Positions 46,864 to 58,438 of a stretch of DNA of 64,000 nt are shown in pieces. Position 1 is the stretch's first letter; each line of letters begins with the position of its first letter. A model generated the notes under the pieces. The model searched no databases. It saw only the letters and a list, made by a program, of their open reading frames with translations, and was not told the DNA's origin. Origin of the DNA: Selaginella moellendorffii (lineage: Eukaryota > Streptophyta > Lycopodiopsida > Selaginellales > Selaginellaceae); NCBI RefSeq assembly GCF_000143415.4, contig NW_003314267.1, forward strand, positions 358,908 through 422,907, read 5' to 3'. The position numbers and the translations under genes are program-made.

Positions 46864-47765
46864 ATGGCTTGCTATAGAATGATTTTCTCTCTTGTATTAG
46901 TTAGTTTATTTGGAAAACATCTAGCAGTAAAAGTTTTAAGAAGTAACCCTCAACATTTCTCTCCACAACTTAAAGATGCTATTTTAAAAGCAATACCCAT
47001 AGTGATTAGTCAGATTCATCCTACAGCCAAATTCTTTGCTGGAAGTTCAGTTATCTATACTTATAATGGAATTAAAATTATAATAACTGCTTTACATCAA
47101 CAAAACCCCCACCATTTTATGATTTACTTTGTAGTATTTTTCCAGATTATGAATCTTTTTTTTCTGGTGAGACAGTACAACGAAATCTTCAATATTTAGA
47201 AAGTGTTGCTATTAGAAATGATAATGAGATCACCAATTTTGCTGTCAATGAATATATTACAAAAACTTTTAGTTTAATCTTTAAAATTGATAATAATGAG
47301 CAAAGTTACTCTTTACACAATAAGGATAATAGTAACAATACTTTATATCATACCAAAAATATTATGAAAAGCCCAAACTGTTTAGATTGTACATGGAGAC
47401 GTTCATGTATTAGAAGTATTGATGATTCTTCATATTTCTCAAATCTACAAAGTGGAGACTATTTAGAATCAACTAATCATCAATTTATATTATTATTGCA
47501 CATGAATTGCAACCTTGTGCTTTATAAAGGTAAGATTATATTCTGGAAAATAATTTTAAACGGAAATTGTTGCTATTTAAGAATTCAAATTGATGGAAAT
47601 CTTGTGATATACAATGAAAATCATGAAATACTATGGACATATGATATATATTGGAAAATTAAATTTAAAGCTATGGCTTTATGTGTAGAAAATACTGGTC
47701 ATGTTGTGGTGTATGACACTATTGATGAAACTTGTGTTTTCTACGAACCTAAAAATTTTCCTTGA
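46864..47765 (+). CDS. AT-rich, intron-free protein with C-terminal B-lectin domain; one frameshift
   Basis: The first frame (46864-47105) opens with a hydrophobic, signal-like MACYRMIFSLVLVSLFG and continues LKDAILKAIPIVISQIHPTA. At the A4C5 run (47102-47110) the frame must move by one base. From there an unbroken frame reads PPPFYDLLCSIFPDYESFF through to the stop at 47765. The last 110 residues form a bulb-type mannose-binding lectin domain: LQSGDYLES, MNCNLVLYKG, RIQIDGNLVIYN (the QxDxNxVxY type site) and VENTGHVVVYD. The N-terminal half is unrecognised. Base use is far more AT-rich than in any other gene here. Either a recently broken gene, a sequencing error in a homopolymer, or a transferred sequence. 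Confidence 0.65.
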
Positions 47766-47959
47766 TTATTGCAAATTAGTATGATGATGGATATTTATAA
47801 AATATAATATTTTAATTTTTAATTGAGGGGCTAATGTTGTTTAATATAGTATTTTTTAATTTAATGTGATAAGTTGCAAATGGGAATTTTTCTTTGAAAA
47901 TGTTAAGATCAAATGATAAATTGTATTAATATCATTCGTTTGATAGAATATTCCGTGAG

Positions 47960-48350
47960 TCCAAGTTGGGATTCTTCACGAGAAACAGTCGCCGAGGCTG
48001 GATCACGCTCAAATGCTTTTGGTAACTCTCCATGAAGATCTCTTGTGCCTGGTCTTTTGGTAGGGGAAATTCCAAGCATGGTCACGAAGTTCTCTCGGCT
48101 CTAGCTGCTCGAAGGCAGCAATTCCATCTTCCATTGGTGGCCTGTCCAACTTGGAGGATTGTCTAACAAGCTCAGAGGCAGTGTTCCTTGGACTGCTATT
48201 CAACCTTGTTTACGCGAACTCTCTCGCTGGCCAGATCCCTGACGCCTTCACTCGCAACTTCCATGCTGCCTTTCCTGGCCCATTCCACCATGGTTGGCGA
48301 CGCTCAAGCTTCGAGACTCGGATGACTTCCTCACGTCGATGCTGAGCTTG
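47960..48350 (+). pseudogene. Leucine-rich-repeat gene relic
   Basis: Pieces such as SIGGLSNLED, then LSNKLRGSVP in another frame and LAGQIPDAF in the first, resemble repeats of plant LRR receptor proteins. The frame changes several times and there is no kinase part. A weak call based on short motifs. Confidence 0.35.
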
Positions 48351-48671
48351 TTCAACAACAGTATCACTCATTCCCCGGACACGACTTAAAAGATGGACAA
48401 AAAGGCCTTGACTATCAGAGGAAAAGAGGAAAATGTTTGATGAGAGCTTAGAGTAACTATAAAGGACATAAAGGTAAGTCTAGGATTCAGTCACCTAGAA
48501 CGCAAAGAAACGATTTCCAAGGATTGTGAGCTTCCAGAGTGGGGATTTTGATACGCACAGTGCAATTGCATCGTGATAAAGACTCATCGATGAAATTCGC
48601 AGCTTGACAAGAAGCAAGGAATAACCCTAAACCCTAAATGTTGACTAAATGCGATGGATTACTTTAAATTT

Positions 48672-49290
48672 CTCAAGGCAAGAGAGTAGAAGATTCTTTC
48701 ATGGAAATGCTACAGGAGTATGACTACAAAGAAAATATAAGTCGGACGAGTGGAACAAGCAGCCAATCTTTATACAAAGCTTTGCTCCAACGTCGCTTAT
48801 GTACATCTCGAACATAACAGACTCTCCAAAGATCTTACTGATCGACAATTACACGGTTCTTACGCAGGTCACAAACCAGGTATCCAAGTCGATTGTATGC
48901 TGAAAAGCTTCAATTGTGACAGAGATAACATCAAACCGATACTTGGATTTCATCAGCAACTATGTTGTTGGCATTGGAAGGATACGATAGTGCCTCCAAA
49001 CACCACCACTGGTTATTTGATGAACGCGACGCACCTGGTTTCAAAATCTCACTCTCGGCATCTCCAGGTTTGTCCGCTCCAAATTTTCTTACCTTTCGCT
49101 ACCCTCGATTTTCTCTGTTCTTAAGGTTCATCCCTACACGTTTAGGAACGAGAACCAGTTCCTACATTTTAATTTTCATGAGGATCCATACGAGGAATTC
49201 GGATACTGGATCAAGACTGTTCAAGTCGAGGACTCTTCACGGATTTTCCAGGGAGCTTGCACCGGTATCAGGAGTGGAGCTGCAAAGAGT
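48672..49290 (+). pseudogene. Broken GDPD copy (exons 5-7)
   Basis: Aligns with the GDPD gene from 'ctcaaggcaagagagt' in exon 5 to the last exon. The leader with the telo-box (48627-48640) is also present, but exons 1-4, which carry the catalytic HR, E and D residues, were lost by a deletion joining 'ctaaatg' to exon 5. Several one- or two-base indels break the rest. It sits directly upstream of copy B of the At4g14100-like gene. Confidence 0.85.
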
Positions 49291-49388
49291 AGCGAAATGG
49301 TTTGACAAAGTGGCAGTAACGTTTATTTCCTTTCTCTGGATGTAAACATATGGAAATTTTCCAAAGGTACGCGGGGATATTTTTGGCT

Positions 49389-50095
49389 ATGGCGTCGCAT
49401 GGCAATGCGGCTAAGCTCGCCCTCGCAGCAATTCTTCTCGGCTTCTGCGGCGCCGGATTTGGAAGCCCCACTCCAACGCCGTGGCCGGAGCAATTCCACG
49501 CGCTGCTCCTCCAAAATGCGAGCGGCAAGCTCTCCACGGTCGACCTCTGGTATGATTTCCCTAATGGCAGGAACTTCAACATCATCCACTCGCAGCTGGG
49601 ATCCACGCTTTACGATCTCGAGTGGACAAACGGCACGTCCTTCTTCTACGATCTCGACGCCGGCAGTTGCAGGACTGTTCATGTTCCAGTGGGGATTTTG
49701 CCACCGGATTGGCTGGTGGGCAATTCCACCTACATTGGCGTGAGGGAAGTGGGAGGATTCACTTGCAATGTCTGGTCCAAGGCCGATGATTTCATCTTCT
49801 ACTACGAGGATGTGGAGACAAAGAGGCCTGTGTATTGGATCTTCTACACAGGTATAGTCTCTTCCTTCTCGCTCTATTAAGAACTAAGAATGAAAATCTT
49901 CCAGGGAGGGAAGAGTATGTCATGACTTTCGAGCCTGGCAAGGTGCTCGAGGATGAAGGGTGGCAAGCGCCATGGTACTGTTTTGATCGCGAAGAAAACA
50001 AGAGTTTCCAAGAGAATGGAGGTGATACAAAGGAACCAAGTGAGCTCTTCAAGCACAGCACACTTGGAAAAAAACTTGGAAAAAATCTCGTATGA
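49389..50095 (+). CDS. At4g14100-like secreted protein (copy B)
   Basis: Exons 49389-49851 and 49905-50095. The protein is collinear with copy A: signal peptide [93 protein letters not shown] and [15 protein letters not shown]. The C-terminus is shorter and lysine-rich ([12 protein letters not shown]). The frame is intact and the splice sites are conserved, so it may be functional although its duplicated neighbours on both sides are broken. It contains ten consecutive A-rich codons near the end, where a small indel would be easy to miss. Confidence 0.82.
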
Positions 50096-50124
50096 CAAAC
50101 TTCGACACTACGGTTTTGTTTCCT

Positions 50125-50590
50125 AGCCAGAGGGTGAGCTGCTGCACGGCCTTCTCGTTGATGAAGGTCTTGATCAACACCTCGTCCAGGATATTGGATC
50201 CAAACATGGAGCTGGCAATCAGCTGGAAGCCAGGGAAATGCGAGTTGAGACGATCCCAGTGGCGGTGTGAGCTGCCAGTGGATCAATTCCCGGGAAAAAT
50301 CATCACGTCGTCTCTGGAGATCACCCGAGCGAAGAGCTTGTTGTCCGTGGTGACAAACCCAGCGTACCTCAGGACTCATCTCGGATGCATGGGGATGGGT
50401 GTGAGGCGGGATCAAGCCACCCTTTGCTAAGTCGAGCCTCACGATGGAAAGGACCAGCGAGTTGAGGCCCATTGTTCGTGTTAGCTGATTGCTTGAGGGT
50501 GGTGCGTTTGCAAGGGAAGGTGAGATCCTTCGGGGTCCACAGTATTGACTCAAAGAGAGACCATCATTATAGCTAGCAGTGAGAATGGAT
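50125..50590 (-). pseudogene. Broken germin-like gene (copy B)
   Basis: On the minus strand DLAKGGLIPPHTHPHASEM retains cupin box 1, but the frame then shifts. The segment for the glycine/tyrosine part of box 1 is deleted, box 2 is in another frame, and the signal peptide and first cysteine are missing. The order (convergent with the At4g14100-like gene) is as in copies A and C. Confidence 0.88.
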
Positions 50591-51650
50591 TCATGGATTT
50601 TGCAATGAATGTAGAGATTGTCTTGAACATGATGGTGTTACTAGATTTAAAATTTTAAATATTCAAGAATATTTTATATATATCCACTTACAAATTTGCT
50701 TAAACAAATAAGAAATAGTGCACTTTTATTTTTGGGTCATTTCTTTTTATCTTTAAACTCTAATGAATTGTAAAGTTGTTCTATACACCTAACTACTGTA
50801 AAATGTCAATTACCTCCATATCAAGCATTCAAAAGGCCTTTAGTCATAAACAAACAATAGATATGTAGCCTTGATTACTCTTCTATCAGCAGACTTTATA
50901 TGTTCAATGGCTTACTTTTTAGGCTTTATATACCTCCCAATTATGCTAGCTCTCATAATCAAAACACTTCCTAAAACACAAGTTTTCCAATCTTTTTGTT
51001 GAACTACTGGCATTGGAACTCCTTCTGGCTATTGTTAAGCTATTTGTCACAGAAGATTATCCAAGAACATATGCTAGACCTTCATATCTAGTTTTGCAGT
51101 TTCATATTTGCATTTAACACATAAGCCATCACTTGGTGGATTGTTGAACTCATCATAGCAATATCTGTAGCCATTAATGTTGGAAGGGAGGTTATATATC
51201 CCTCCATGAAAGCCTTCTTTGGATATTGTTGACAGAGTAGAGCTTGTAACCATAGCTTCATTAAAAGCTCTTGGAGACTGAGTTCTCAGCCTGAAAACTA
51301 TCCTCCATAATTTGTTGAATAGCAACCACTGCAATGATACTAACTCTTGGCAAATAAATTATTGAATGTTTTGAATCTAGAAGAACGTGCATTCTCTCCA
51401 AACTAAAGAGCTGGCTTTTGGACATTTTACCCCATATGCCTATCCATGTTCACTCTAGTCTTGGTAAAATAAATATAAAATATAAATCTAAATTTTAAAA
51501 TGAATTACTCAAAAGCCAATTGCAATGACCCTTATAGTTGAACAATTTGCCATAGCTAGTTTTACAACTTGATAATATAAAACATTGAGTTTATCTTTTT
51601 CATGCAAGAGGTTCGATGGTATGTTAAGAACGACGGCATGGAGTTAGCTG
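50591..51650. other. AT-rich DNA without a supported gene
   Basis: A minus-strand open stretch at 51334-51074 (QSPRAFNEAMVTSS, GYRYCYDEFNNPPSDGLCVKC) has some protein-like character, but I recognise no family. No other structure seen. Confidence 0.35.
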
Positions 51651-51689
51651 ATGTTGGTAGCGCCAGGGGCTGAATAAGTGATAAAACAT

Positions 51690-51900
51690 TTCCATGGTGA
51701 CATGGCTCAGCTTTTCAGCCAGGGAATCTCGTCTGGCTTTACAATATCAAAAACCTCTCATCGACCAAAGCTTGCACCAGCTTGGAGCGGCCCATTTCAG
51801 GTGAAAAGCATCACTGGCGCAAACTTTTTTTTACGTTCAAGTGATGGACGGCCGCATTCTTCAACAGGGTTCATCTTCGATTCTACTACATATAACAGCA
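51690..51900 (+). mobile_element. Ty3/Gypsy integrase C-terminal relic
   Basis: Reading across two frames gives FQPGNLVWLYN followed by RPKLAPAWSGPFQVKSITG and VHLRFYY. This is the wording of the integrase tail ('GD.VWL......KLAP.W.GPF.V') of Gypsy-type polyproteins. There is one frameshift near 51745. No LTR found nearby. Distinct from the element at 35.9-40.2 kb, since it is in the opposite orientation. Confidence 0.65.
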
Positions 51901-52210
51901 GGCAACATACACACAGAAGTTCTTTGCTTATTCAGTTCTTACATTTTCCTTGTTTTGACATCATTTTTGCTTCACCATGCAGACCCGTCATGGAGAGTCT
52001 CAAATATAACGCATGCAGCCATCAAAAAGATCTATGAGTTTTATTCACATCAAAACACTTCCAACATTCTACCTCTTCCTCCTAGTAGGGGGAGTAGTGT
52101 ATTGCTCTAACTAAATTACCTGGCAATGAGGAAACTAACTTCGAGCCATTACTTGCCGAAGCCCTTCTTTCACAACATTCAGGTGCTAGAGACAATTTGA
52201 GGCCCTTTTT

Positions 52211-53680
52211 TCACAATATTGTTGTGGATGCTAAAGACCAGAGTGCAGATATATTGGGATATTCCCTCAAGATGCATGAGCGCGATAGTTTTGCCTCACT
52301 GTAAGATTGACAAGAGGATATCACTGAAAATGGCTGAGCAGAAGCTGTACGAGAAGAACACGGTGGCCAAGAAGATAAGTATTCAGACATATGTTGCGCT
52401 TGATGCAAGCAAAGGCACTTCCGAGCATGCAGTAACGCAATGAAACCGACCCCAGAAAATCCAGCCGGCATGCTGCTTGATAGAGCGTTTTTTTCCTGGT
52501 CCCAATCGCCGACCACTCGATAACCGGGCATATGTTGTAGTTGCATGATCAAGGAGCTTGCCTCGCTCGGGAGAAGGCGCAGCATCCAAGTATAATTCGG
52601 CCAGGAAAAACCCCAGTGCCTGGTACTTTTCCAGCTCGAGAAGAAGCTCGCTTTGCTCCTTCCAGTCTATACCACCCGCTCGAGAATACCGTGTCCAACG
52701 TGATATAGTCCACTGTCTTGCATAAAATGCGTCACCTCACTAGCTTAGCGGGGCAAGAGGCCGAGCTCTCAGAAGCCGGATATGCCAAGGAGCCGTTCGC
52801 AGTGCGCGATACCTGAAGCCTCGGGACCGACTTCGACCTCTAAACGCGAGCTGTCGATGATGAAACGTTGTGTCAAGCTCCTGGGACAATCGGCCACCGC
52901 CTCCTCGCCTTTGATCAGGCTCCGTAGCCGAGTGCTTCGACGTTCTTGTGCATGGCTGTCTTCGACTTCTGAGAGCTTGATCTTCTCGGCAAGAGAGACG
53001 GTGTCGCAGCCACCATTGTTGAGAAGAAGATCATCTGTCAGCTTGGCAGAAGTCTCGCCGCTGCTCCATCGGGACCTTGCACCGAGAAGAGAACGCGAGA
53101 ATTGGCAAGATAGCAGCCGTTCTTCTCTTTGAGCTCCTCGCTCTTCAAAACCTTCCCTTGCTGCCTGTTTTGCACTGACTACAGAGTAGCCTTGATAAGC
53201 AAAAGCCAAGACGGCTCCTGTAGCGTTAACTTCAAGTACTGCTTCCTCTTTTCCTCTTGGATGTATCCGGGACAACGTCGAGCTTCCTCTTCCGTTGAAA
53301 CGAAAGGTCCGGTGCCATAGTGCTTTCCTTCAATAACTCTCTTGGTATGAAGCGCGCGAGGGTGCGAAGGATGGAAGCGTTTCACGACTGTGTCTGGCGA
53401 TTAAAACTTCGACAAGTTTCTCCACAAGTGGAGCATTGCATCGGATTTTCCTCGCTAGTTGGAGAAAACACATAGAAGAACCAGAAAAAGGCCATCGCAA
53501 GTAAGAACCCATTTCGAAAGCAAAGCTTTCACCAAGTGTTTGAAGTCACCTGTGATTTGATCCACAAAGGATCTTGGGTGATCGCCTTCTTTGCAGCATC
53601 TTGGTAGAGCTTCGGGAGATGAGACTCCTGTAAGCAGTTTCTAACCTGCGCTTCGTTTGTGAGGGCCGAAGGCTCCAGTC
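52211..53680 (-). pseudogene. Unrecognised family, part X, copy 1
   Basis: Homologous to 56660-58250 on the same strand. Shared pieces include FVST.EEARRCPGYIQEE (about 53310-53260), an exon with PKLYQDAAKKAITQDP (about 53630-53570; copy 2 has EALQ...LLQAIIQDP) and a 3' segment with 'ccgaccactcgataacc'. Copy 1 is frameshifted after YIQEE relative to copy 2, and an alternative frame runs on to 52769. No known domain recognised; possibly a lineage-specific gene. Confidence 0.45.
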
Positions 53681-53882
53681 GGCTTCTACTCTCGTTGATA
53701 GGTGAGATCGCATACTGGCGTCACGCAGAGAATCGAAGAAGAGATCGCTCTACTTACAATCGCCGGGAGCTCCAAAAAACCCTAATCGAGACCAAGGGGA
53801 AAGAAATGTATCGCATTTCAGGCGGAAGCAGCAGCGCCGAGAGTCTCCGCCAAGGCTCTTTTCTTCCCGAGCTCACCTGCCC

Positions 53883-54912
53883 ATGGGCACGCACTTGCCC
53901 ACGGCGGCAACTGCTGGCGAAGAGATTTCAAAGAAGCGAATGGAAGACGAGAAGACGTGGGTGTGGAACTGCGTCATCAGAGACTACGGCATGCTTGGCC
54001 GAGTCGATTGCGCTCGAGAGGCATTTCTCCAGTGTCCAGCTAGGAACTTCCTGAGCTGGAAGCTCCTTGCTGACGCATATGCCCAGAAGGGGCATTACTG
54101 GAAAGTGCTAGAGATTGAAGAACAGATCCTGGCTGTGAGGCATCAGCTTGCTCCGCTTCCTCCTTCTCCAGCATCCATCTTTGATGCTGTTGCTCTGTAC
54201 CAGAAAGGCAAGAGCAGCATGGGAACTTCTTCAAGTGTTTTGCCATGAGGAAAATGGAAGGCAGCTTCTTTTTTTGGCATTGGGGAAATACAAAACAGTT
54301 TCTATGCTTCTTGTGTTCACTTCCCTCTTGACTTATGGCGATGCCCAGCTTTTCAAGCTAATTCGGTCCATGCTAGAAGAATCTTCACTGACTGAAGAAA
54401 GCCTCATCCATCTGGCAGGCAAGAAAGAACTCAAGCGCCTCAAAGACTCTTACCACGGCCTTCATCTGTCGAAGACTCGGGGCGTTCCAGTCACTCAAGG
54501 CGTTTCAGTCGTTCCAGTGGAAGCTACGCGAACTGCGAAGGAACCAGCCACTGAGGGCGTTCCAGTGGAAGCTACGCGCGCTGCGAAGGAACCAGCCACT
54601 GAGGGCGTTCCAGTGGCAGCTACGCGAGCTGCGAAGGAACCAGTCGCTCAGGGCGTTGCAGTCACTCAGGGTGTCCCAATGGAAGCTACGGGAGCTGCAA
54701 AGGAACCAGCCACTCAGGGCGTTGCAGTCACTCAGTGTGTTCCAATGGAAGCTACGGGAGCTGCAAAGAAACCAGCCACTCAGGGCGTTCCAATGGAAGG
54801 GCGAGCTGCGCGTGAGCTTCTCGAGGCTTTGTACATCAAGGGCTCATTCTGTGTGTTTGGTGAGGATATGCGGCTAAAGGAGAAGTCTCTGAAGACGCTC
54901 AAAGCAATTTGA
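53883..54912 (+). CDS. PPR-like segment followed by an ORF with 16/22-residue repeats
   Basis: The first frame (53883-54248, open further upstream) contains PPR-type text: KTWVWNCVIRDYGMLGRVDC, REAFLQCPARNFLSWKLLAD and AYAQKGHY. An overlapping second frame (54148-54912) continues RQLLFLALGKYKTVSM, EESSLTEESLIHLAGKKELK, then five repeats of the type GVPVEATRAAKEPATE, some extended by GVAVTQ, and ends LKTLKAI. An intron or one-base shift between 54148 and 54248 would join them. The downstream half has no domain I recognise. A real gene is plausible but not certain. Confidence 0.45.
54480..54800 (+). repeat. Tandem 48/66-bp repeat, open in two frames
   Basis: Units start 'ggcgttccagtggaagctac' and end 'gaaccagccactga/cag'. 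Two are 48 bp; later ones are 66 bp through an inserted 'gttgcagtcactcagggt'. All lengths are multiples of three, so the frame is kept. Confidence 0.9.
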
Positions 54913-55819
54913 ATTGCTGGAGCTCACTGTGGGGCTTACTGATGGGACAAGGAAAAAGCCAAGCAGATACGTAAAGACACTGGCAATCCATGCCATAGCA
55001 GAGGCGGAGCAGCTGTGGTGACGTGCCTGAAGAGTGCCGGCCATTCATGAACTCTGTCAAGAGTGTCCTTGCAAAGCTGAGAGATGACGGTGTCATATGC
55101 TAGGACCTGGGGCTTGTGAATGTCCAGTTTTTTACGATGCGACAACGTTGTAGTAGGATTTTAACCTAGTAACCGACATCCCCGAATGCTATGAATGGTG
55201 TCAGTGCCTCTGGCCTACGTTGTAAGTTTTTGCAAAACAGGCAGCGGTCACACCAGCTCAGGTCCATGCGTGGTTATTATCAAGTCTAGCTTTGGGCCAC
55301 AGGGGTCTCACTGTACCTCTCCAGTTCCCCGGCACGGCACTCGGTCGGCATCAACAAGCTCGCGTTTCTGACCGGAGCATGTCCTGAAAGATACTAATTT
55401 TTCGGTTACGAAAGCTGGGCTGGTGAAGTGGCCAGGAGAGCTTCACTCCGCGCGGTCACTCCGGAGGGACTTGCTAGTGTCGAAGGGGCCTTGCCTGGAA
55501 ATGCGTTGGTCAGGACTGGAGTGATCGGGCTCTCTGTTCAAGGCAGTCCTTGAGACTTGGAAACATCTTTTGGCGTCCTCCAGAGGTAGCTGTGTCGCGC
55601 TTAAAGATTCGAGCTTCGAAAGTACGGTGTTCGTGGCATCTTCACCTCCTCGAGCTCGATATCTAGATGAGGGGTAGCCGCGCGTGGAAGTCCTCAGCGC
55701 TGGAAACTCTAAGGAGGCATGAGCGTGGCAGAAGTGGAACGGATCTAGCACGATTGGTGTGTGCAGGGAGCACTCTTTTTCCTTTTCTTTTTGTTCCGGT
55801 GCTCCTTACTATAATATAT

Positions 55820-56600
55820 CTAACGCTTGAAACTAACCATAACCGCTAGACCTCTCCACGTGGACAAGTTTGCAATAGACATGGGAGGGAGCTTGAATGC
55901 CAAGTTCATCACAACTGCGCTGCCTATCAACATAAGTCCATCGGCGACACATCCTCGAATCGCCTGGGCTCGCACCTCCTCACCACGATCTTCTGCGCTG
56001 CTCCACGGTTTCCATGAAACCTTGTATATCCTCCACACTCCCGCGATTGTATTCCTTGATCCACTCCACCAGCTGGTTATACACGTCGCGCTCGTAGCAG
56101 CTGTCCGCTGAGAAATCCATTTCCCATGGCCTCTCCCGCAGCATGCACATGGTGCACGAAGCTTCCCAGCCGGACACTCCCGTGCAAACATCAGAGCAGT
56201 AGCAGCAGTAGCAGCAGCAGCAGGACTATTACAGTGGCTTCAAACCGCAGCATCACTTCCCTTTCCCGATGTGATTCATCTCTTGCGCATCCAAACAAAT
56301 CCTGCTCCATACGCTCCAACTTTCCACGGACGAGCTCGGCCAAACTTGGGCATTTACATCAGCCGCTTGACGTCCCGCTTGACGTCTTCTGCAGCGGCAC
56401 ACCCTGAAAGCTCCTGACTTTCCTCGGCGCTCCAAGTTCTCAGTTCCTTGGTGATAGCGAAGGATTGTCGTCGGGTGTCAGGAAAACTCCAGCGCAAGAT
56501 GGCAAAGTTGGCAGCTCGTTGACACACATATATAAGCATCCCGAGCGCTTTTTGAACTCGTGCGATTGCACAGCATCGGTTCACTTGCCCATTTCCAACG
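55820..56600 (-). pseudogene. Unrecognised family, part Y, copy 1
   Basis: Minus-strand pieces MLRERPWEMDFSADSCYERD and VYNQLVEWIKEYNRGSVEDI match copy 2 at 58439-59069 (ERPGEMDSRRVYNQLVEWIEG). Upstream 'gccgcttgac.tccgctgcag' and WMRK-type pieces correspond too. Frames change between segments. A CAG/TAG-rich microsatellite (56195-56223) has expanded inside it. No known domain. Confidence 0.45.
56195..56223 (+). repeat. AGC/AGT microsatellite
   Basis: About nine trinucleotide units of AGC with interspersed AGT. Confidence 0.85.
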
Positions 56601-56659
56601 ATATCCTTTTGTCCATCTTGATGCTAAATCCTTTCTTTTGAGTGCGCCGGTAAATCCAA

Positions 56660-58250
56660 TGAAACCGAGCCAGAAAAGCCACCCGGCATTCCTTCTGATG
56701 CTGCTGCTTCTTAGAGCATTATTTTCCTGGTCCCAATCAACTTCCAGAGCCGACCACTCGATAACCCGGCATATGTTGTAGTTGCAGTGTCGAGGAGCTT
56801 GCCTGGCTCGGAAGAAGAAGAGGCAGCATCCAAGTATAACTCGACCAGGAAGAGATTGGACCTTGAACTCCTGCCATTCCCAGTGCCTGGTATACTTATC
56901 CAGCTCGAGAAGAAGCTCGTGCTAGCCTGCTGGAAACCCACTTGAGAATACCGTGTCCAACGTGATATAGTCCACTGTTGTTCTCGTAGTCTTTCGTCAC
57001 CTCTCCGCGGCCGCCTCCTCACCTTTGAGTAGCCGAGTGGATATAGTCGAATTCTTTAGTCATCCATCCATTGTAGCTTTCGCATATCTCTTCATCTGAC
57101 AGTTGACCTGTGGTAACTGCGACACTGTCTCTGGTGCGGAGAAGATAAGCCATCCAAATATATAGATAGTAGTGAGGTGGCGCTACTACCACCTAGGATC
57201 ATGTCATAGAGAGTGTATATACTTCACATCTTGCTAATTCTCTCGCATTCTCTTCCCGGTGCAAGGTCTAGCTGAGCAGTGGAGAGAGTTCTGCCTCCTC
57301 GTCCCAGTTTGACGCGTGAGCCCTCGTCTTGAGTGAAAAGGATTTCGCATTCGTTCTTCTCTTTGAGCTGCTTGTAGTGTAGCCTTGACAAGGAGAAGCC
57401 AAGAAGGCTAGCGTTAGCTGGACCGAATATCGCTTCCTTTTCTTCCTCTTGGATGTATCCGGGACAACGTCGAGCTTCCTCTTTCGTTGAAACGAAAGGT
57501 TGGTATGCGTCCATTCCAAACTCCGCAATGCCAGTGCCATGGTGCTTCTCTTCAATAACTCTCTTGATATGAGCGAAGGATGGAACTTAAGCAGACATTG
57601 ATGCGGCCCGTCTCCTCTCCAATGGAGATAAAAAATTCGACAAGTTTCTCCATGGAACTCTCTGATACGAAGAAAACTGTTGGTACTATTTTCCACGCAA
57701 GGAATGGAGATATGGAGAGCAAATTCTTACAATGTCGTGGACTGTGCTCAAACGCTTTGCGTGTGATATTAAGCTTTCCAAGTGAGCAGGTGAGTGTTCA
57801 CGATTCCAAAGGACGACATCCTTCGATCGCCAAAGGCCTTCCTCTGGCTATGTGTCGACCAAGTTTCTATTAAGTTAAAAACCTGCACCAGAAAACATGA
57901 TCAAAGGCAAGCTTTTTTTTCACTCACATTGCATCGGACTTTCTGCCAAAGAAACAAACAAATTCACCATAAGAGCTCGCGAGTGTTTCAAGTTACCTGT
58001 GACTTGGATCTTGGATGATCGCCTGGAGGAGACTCTGCGCCTTTGCGAGATCCCACTTGACAGGGCATCTTTGTAGAGCTTCGGGCTCCAGCTCCATTGA
58101 GCCATGATCTGCAGCAGGTATAGGCGCATTTCTCAAATGGAGATTGGTCATTGCTTCCGACGGCCGGGACGTAGTGATCATGCACCTCATTAATAATGAA
58201 TTCTTGAAGTCAGAATCCAAGCTCAATTCATCTAGTAACGTCGCTACCAC
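56660..58250 (-). pseudogene. Unrecognised family, part X, copy 2
   Basis: Second copy of the 52211-53680 family. Exon-like pieces on the minus strand: MELEPEALQRCPVKWDLAKA (about 58095-58035) with QSLLQAIIQDPS before a GT; SSMEKLVEFFISIGEETGRI (about 57660-57600); and a C-terminal ORF FVSTKEEARRCPGYIQEEEK to 57224. Exon boundaries are uncertain, and parts may be dead. The protein family is unknown to me. Confidence 0.45.
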
Positions 58251-58438
58251 AAACACCTAGAAGATTATTGCAAATGACAGTCCCCCCCAAGCATGGAGGG
58301 AACACACTACTTGTGTACTTCTTTACCTCAAGGCGAGAATTTTTATAGCTCCATGGCGTGTGCTCGAAACTGCTCTTGACCACAAATGCGCTCAACATCT
58401 TATAAATCTCTGTATTATGAATCATCGATCATCTCTCT

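Noticed and set aside
55443-55751. 102-codon minus-strand ORF
   Set aside because: No recognised motif, no paralogue in the window, and no splice or start context to support it.
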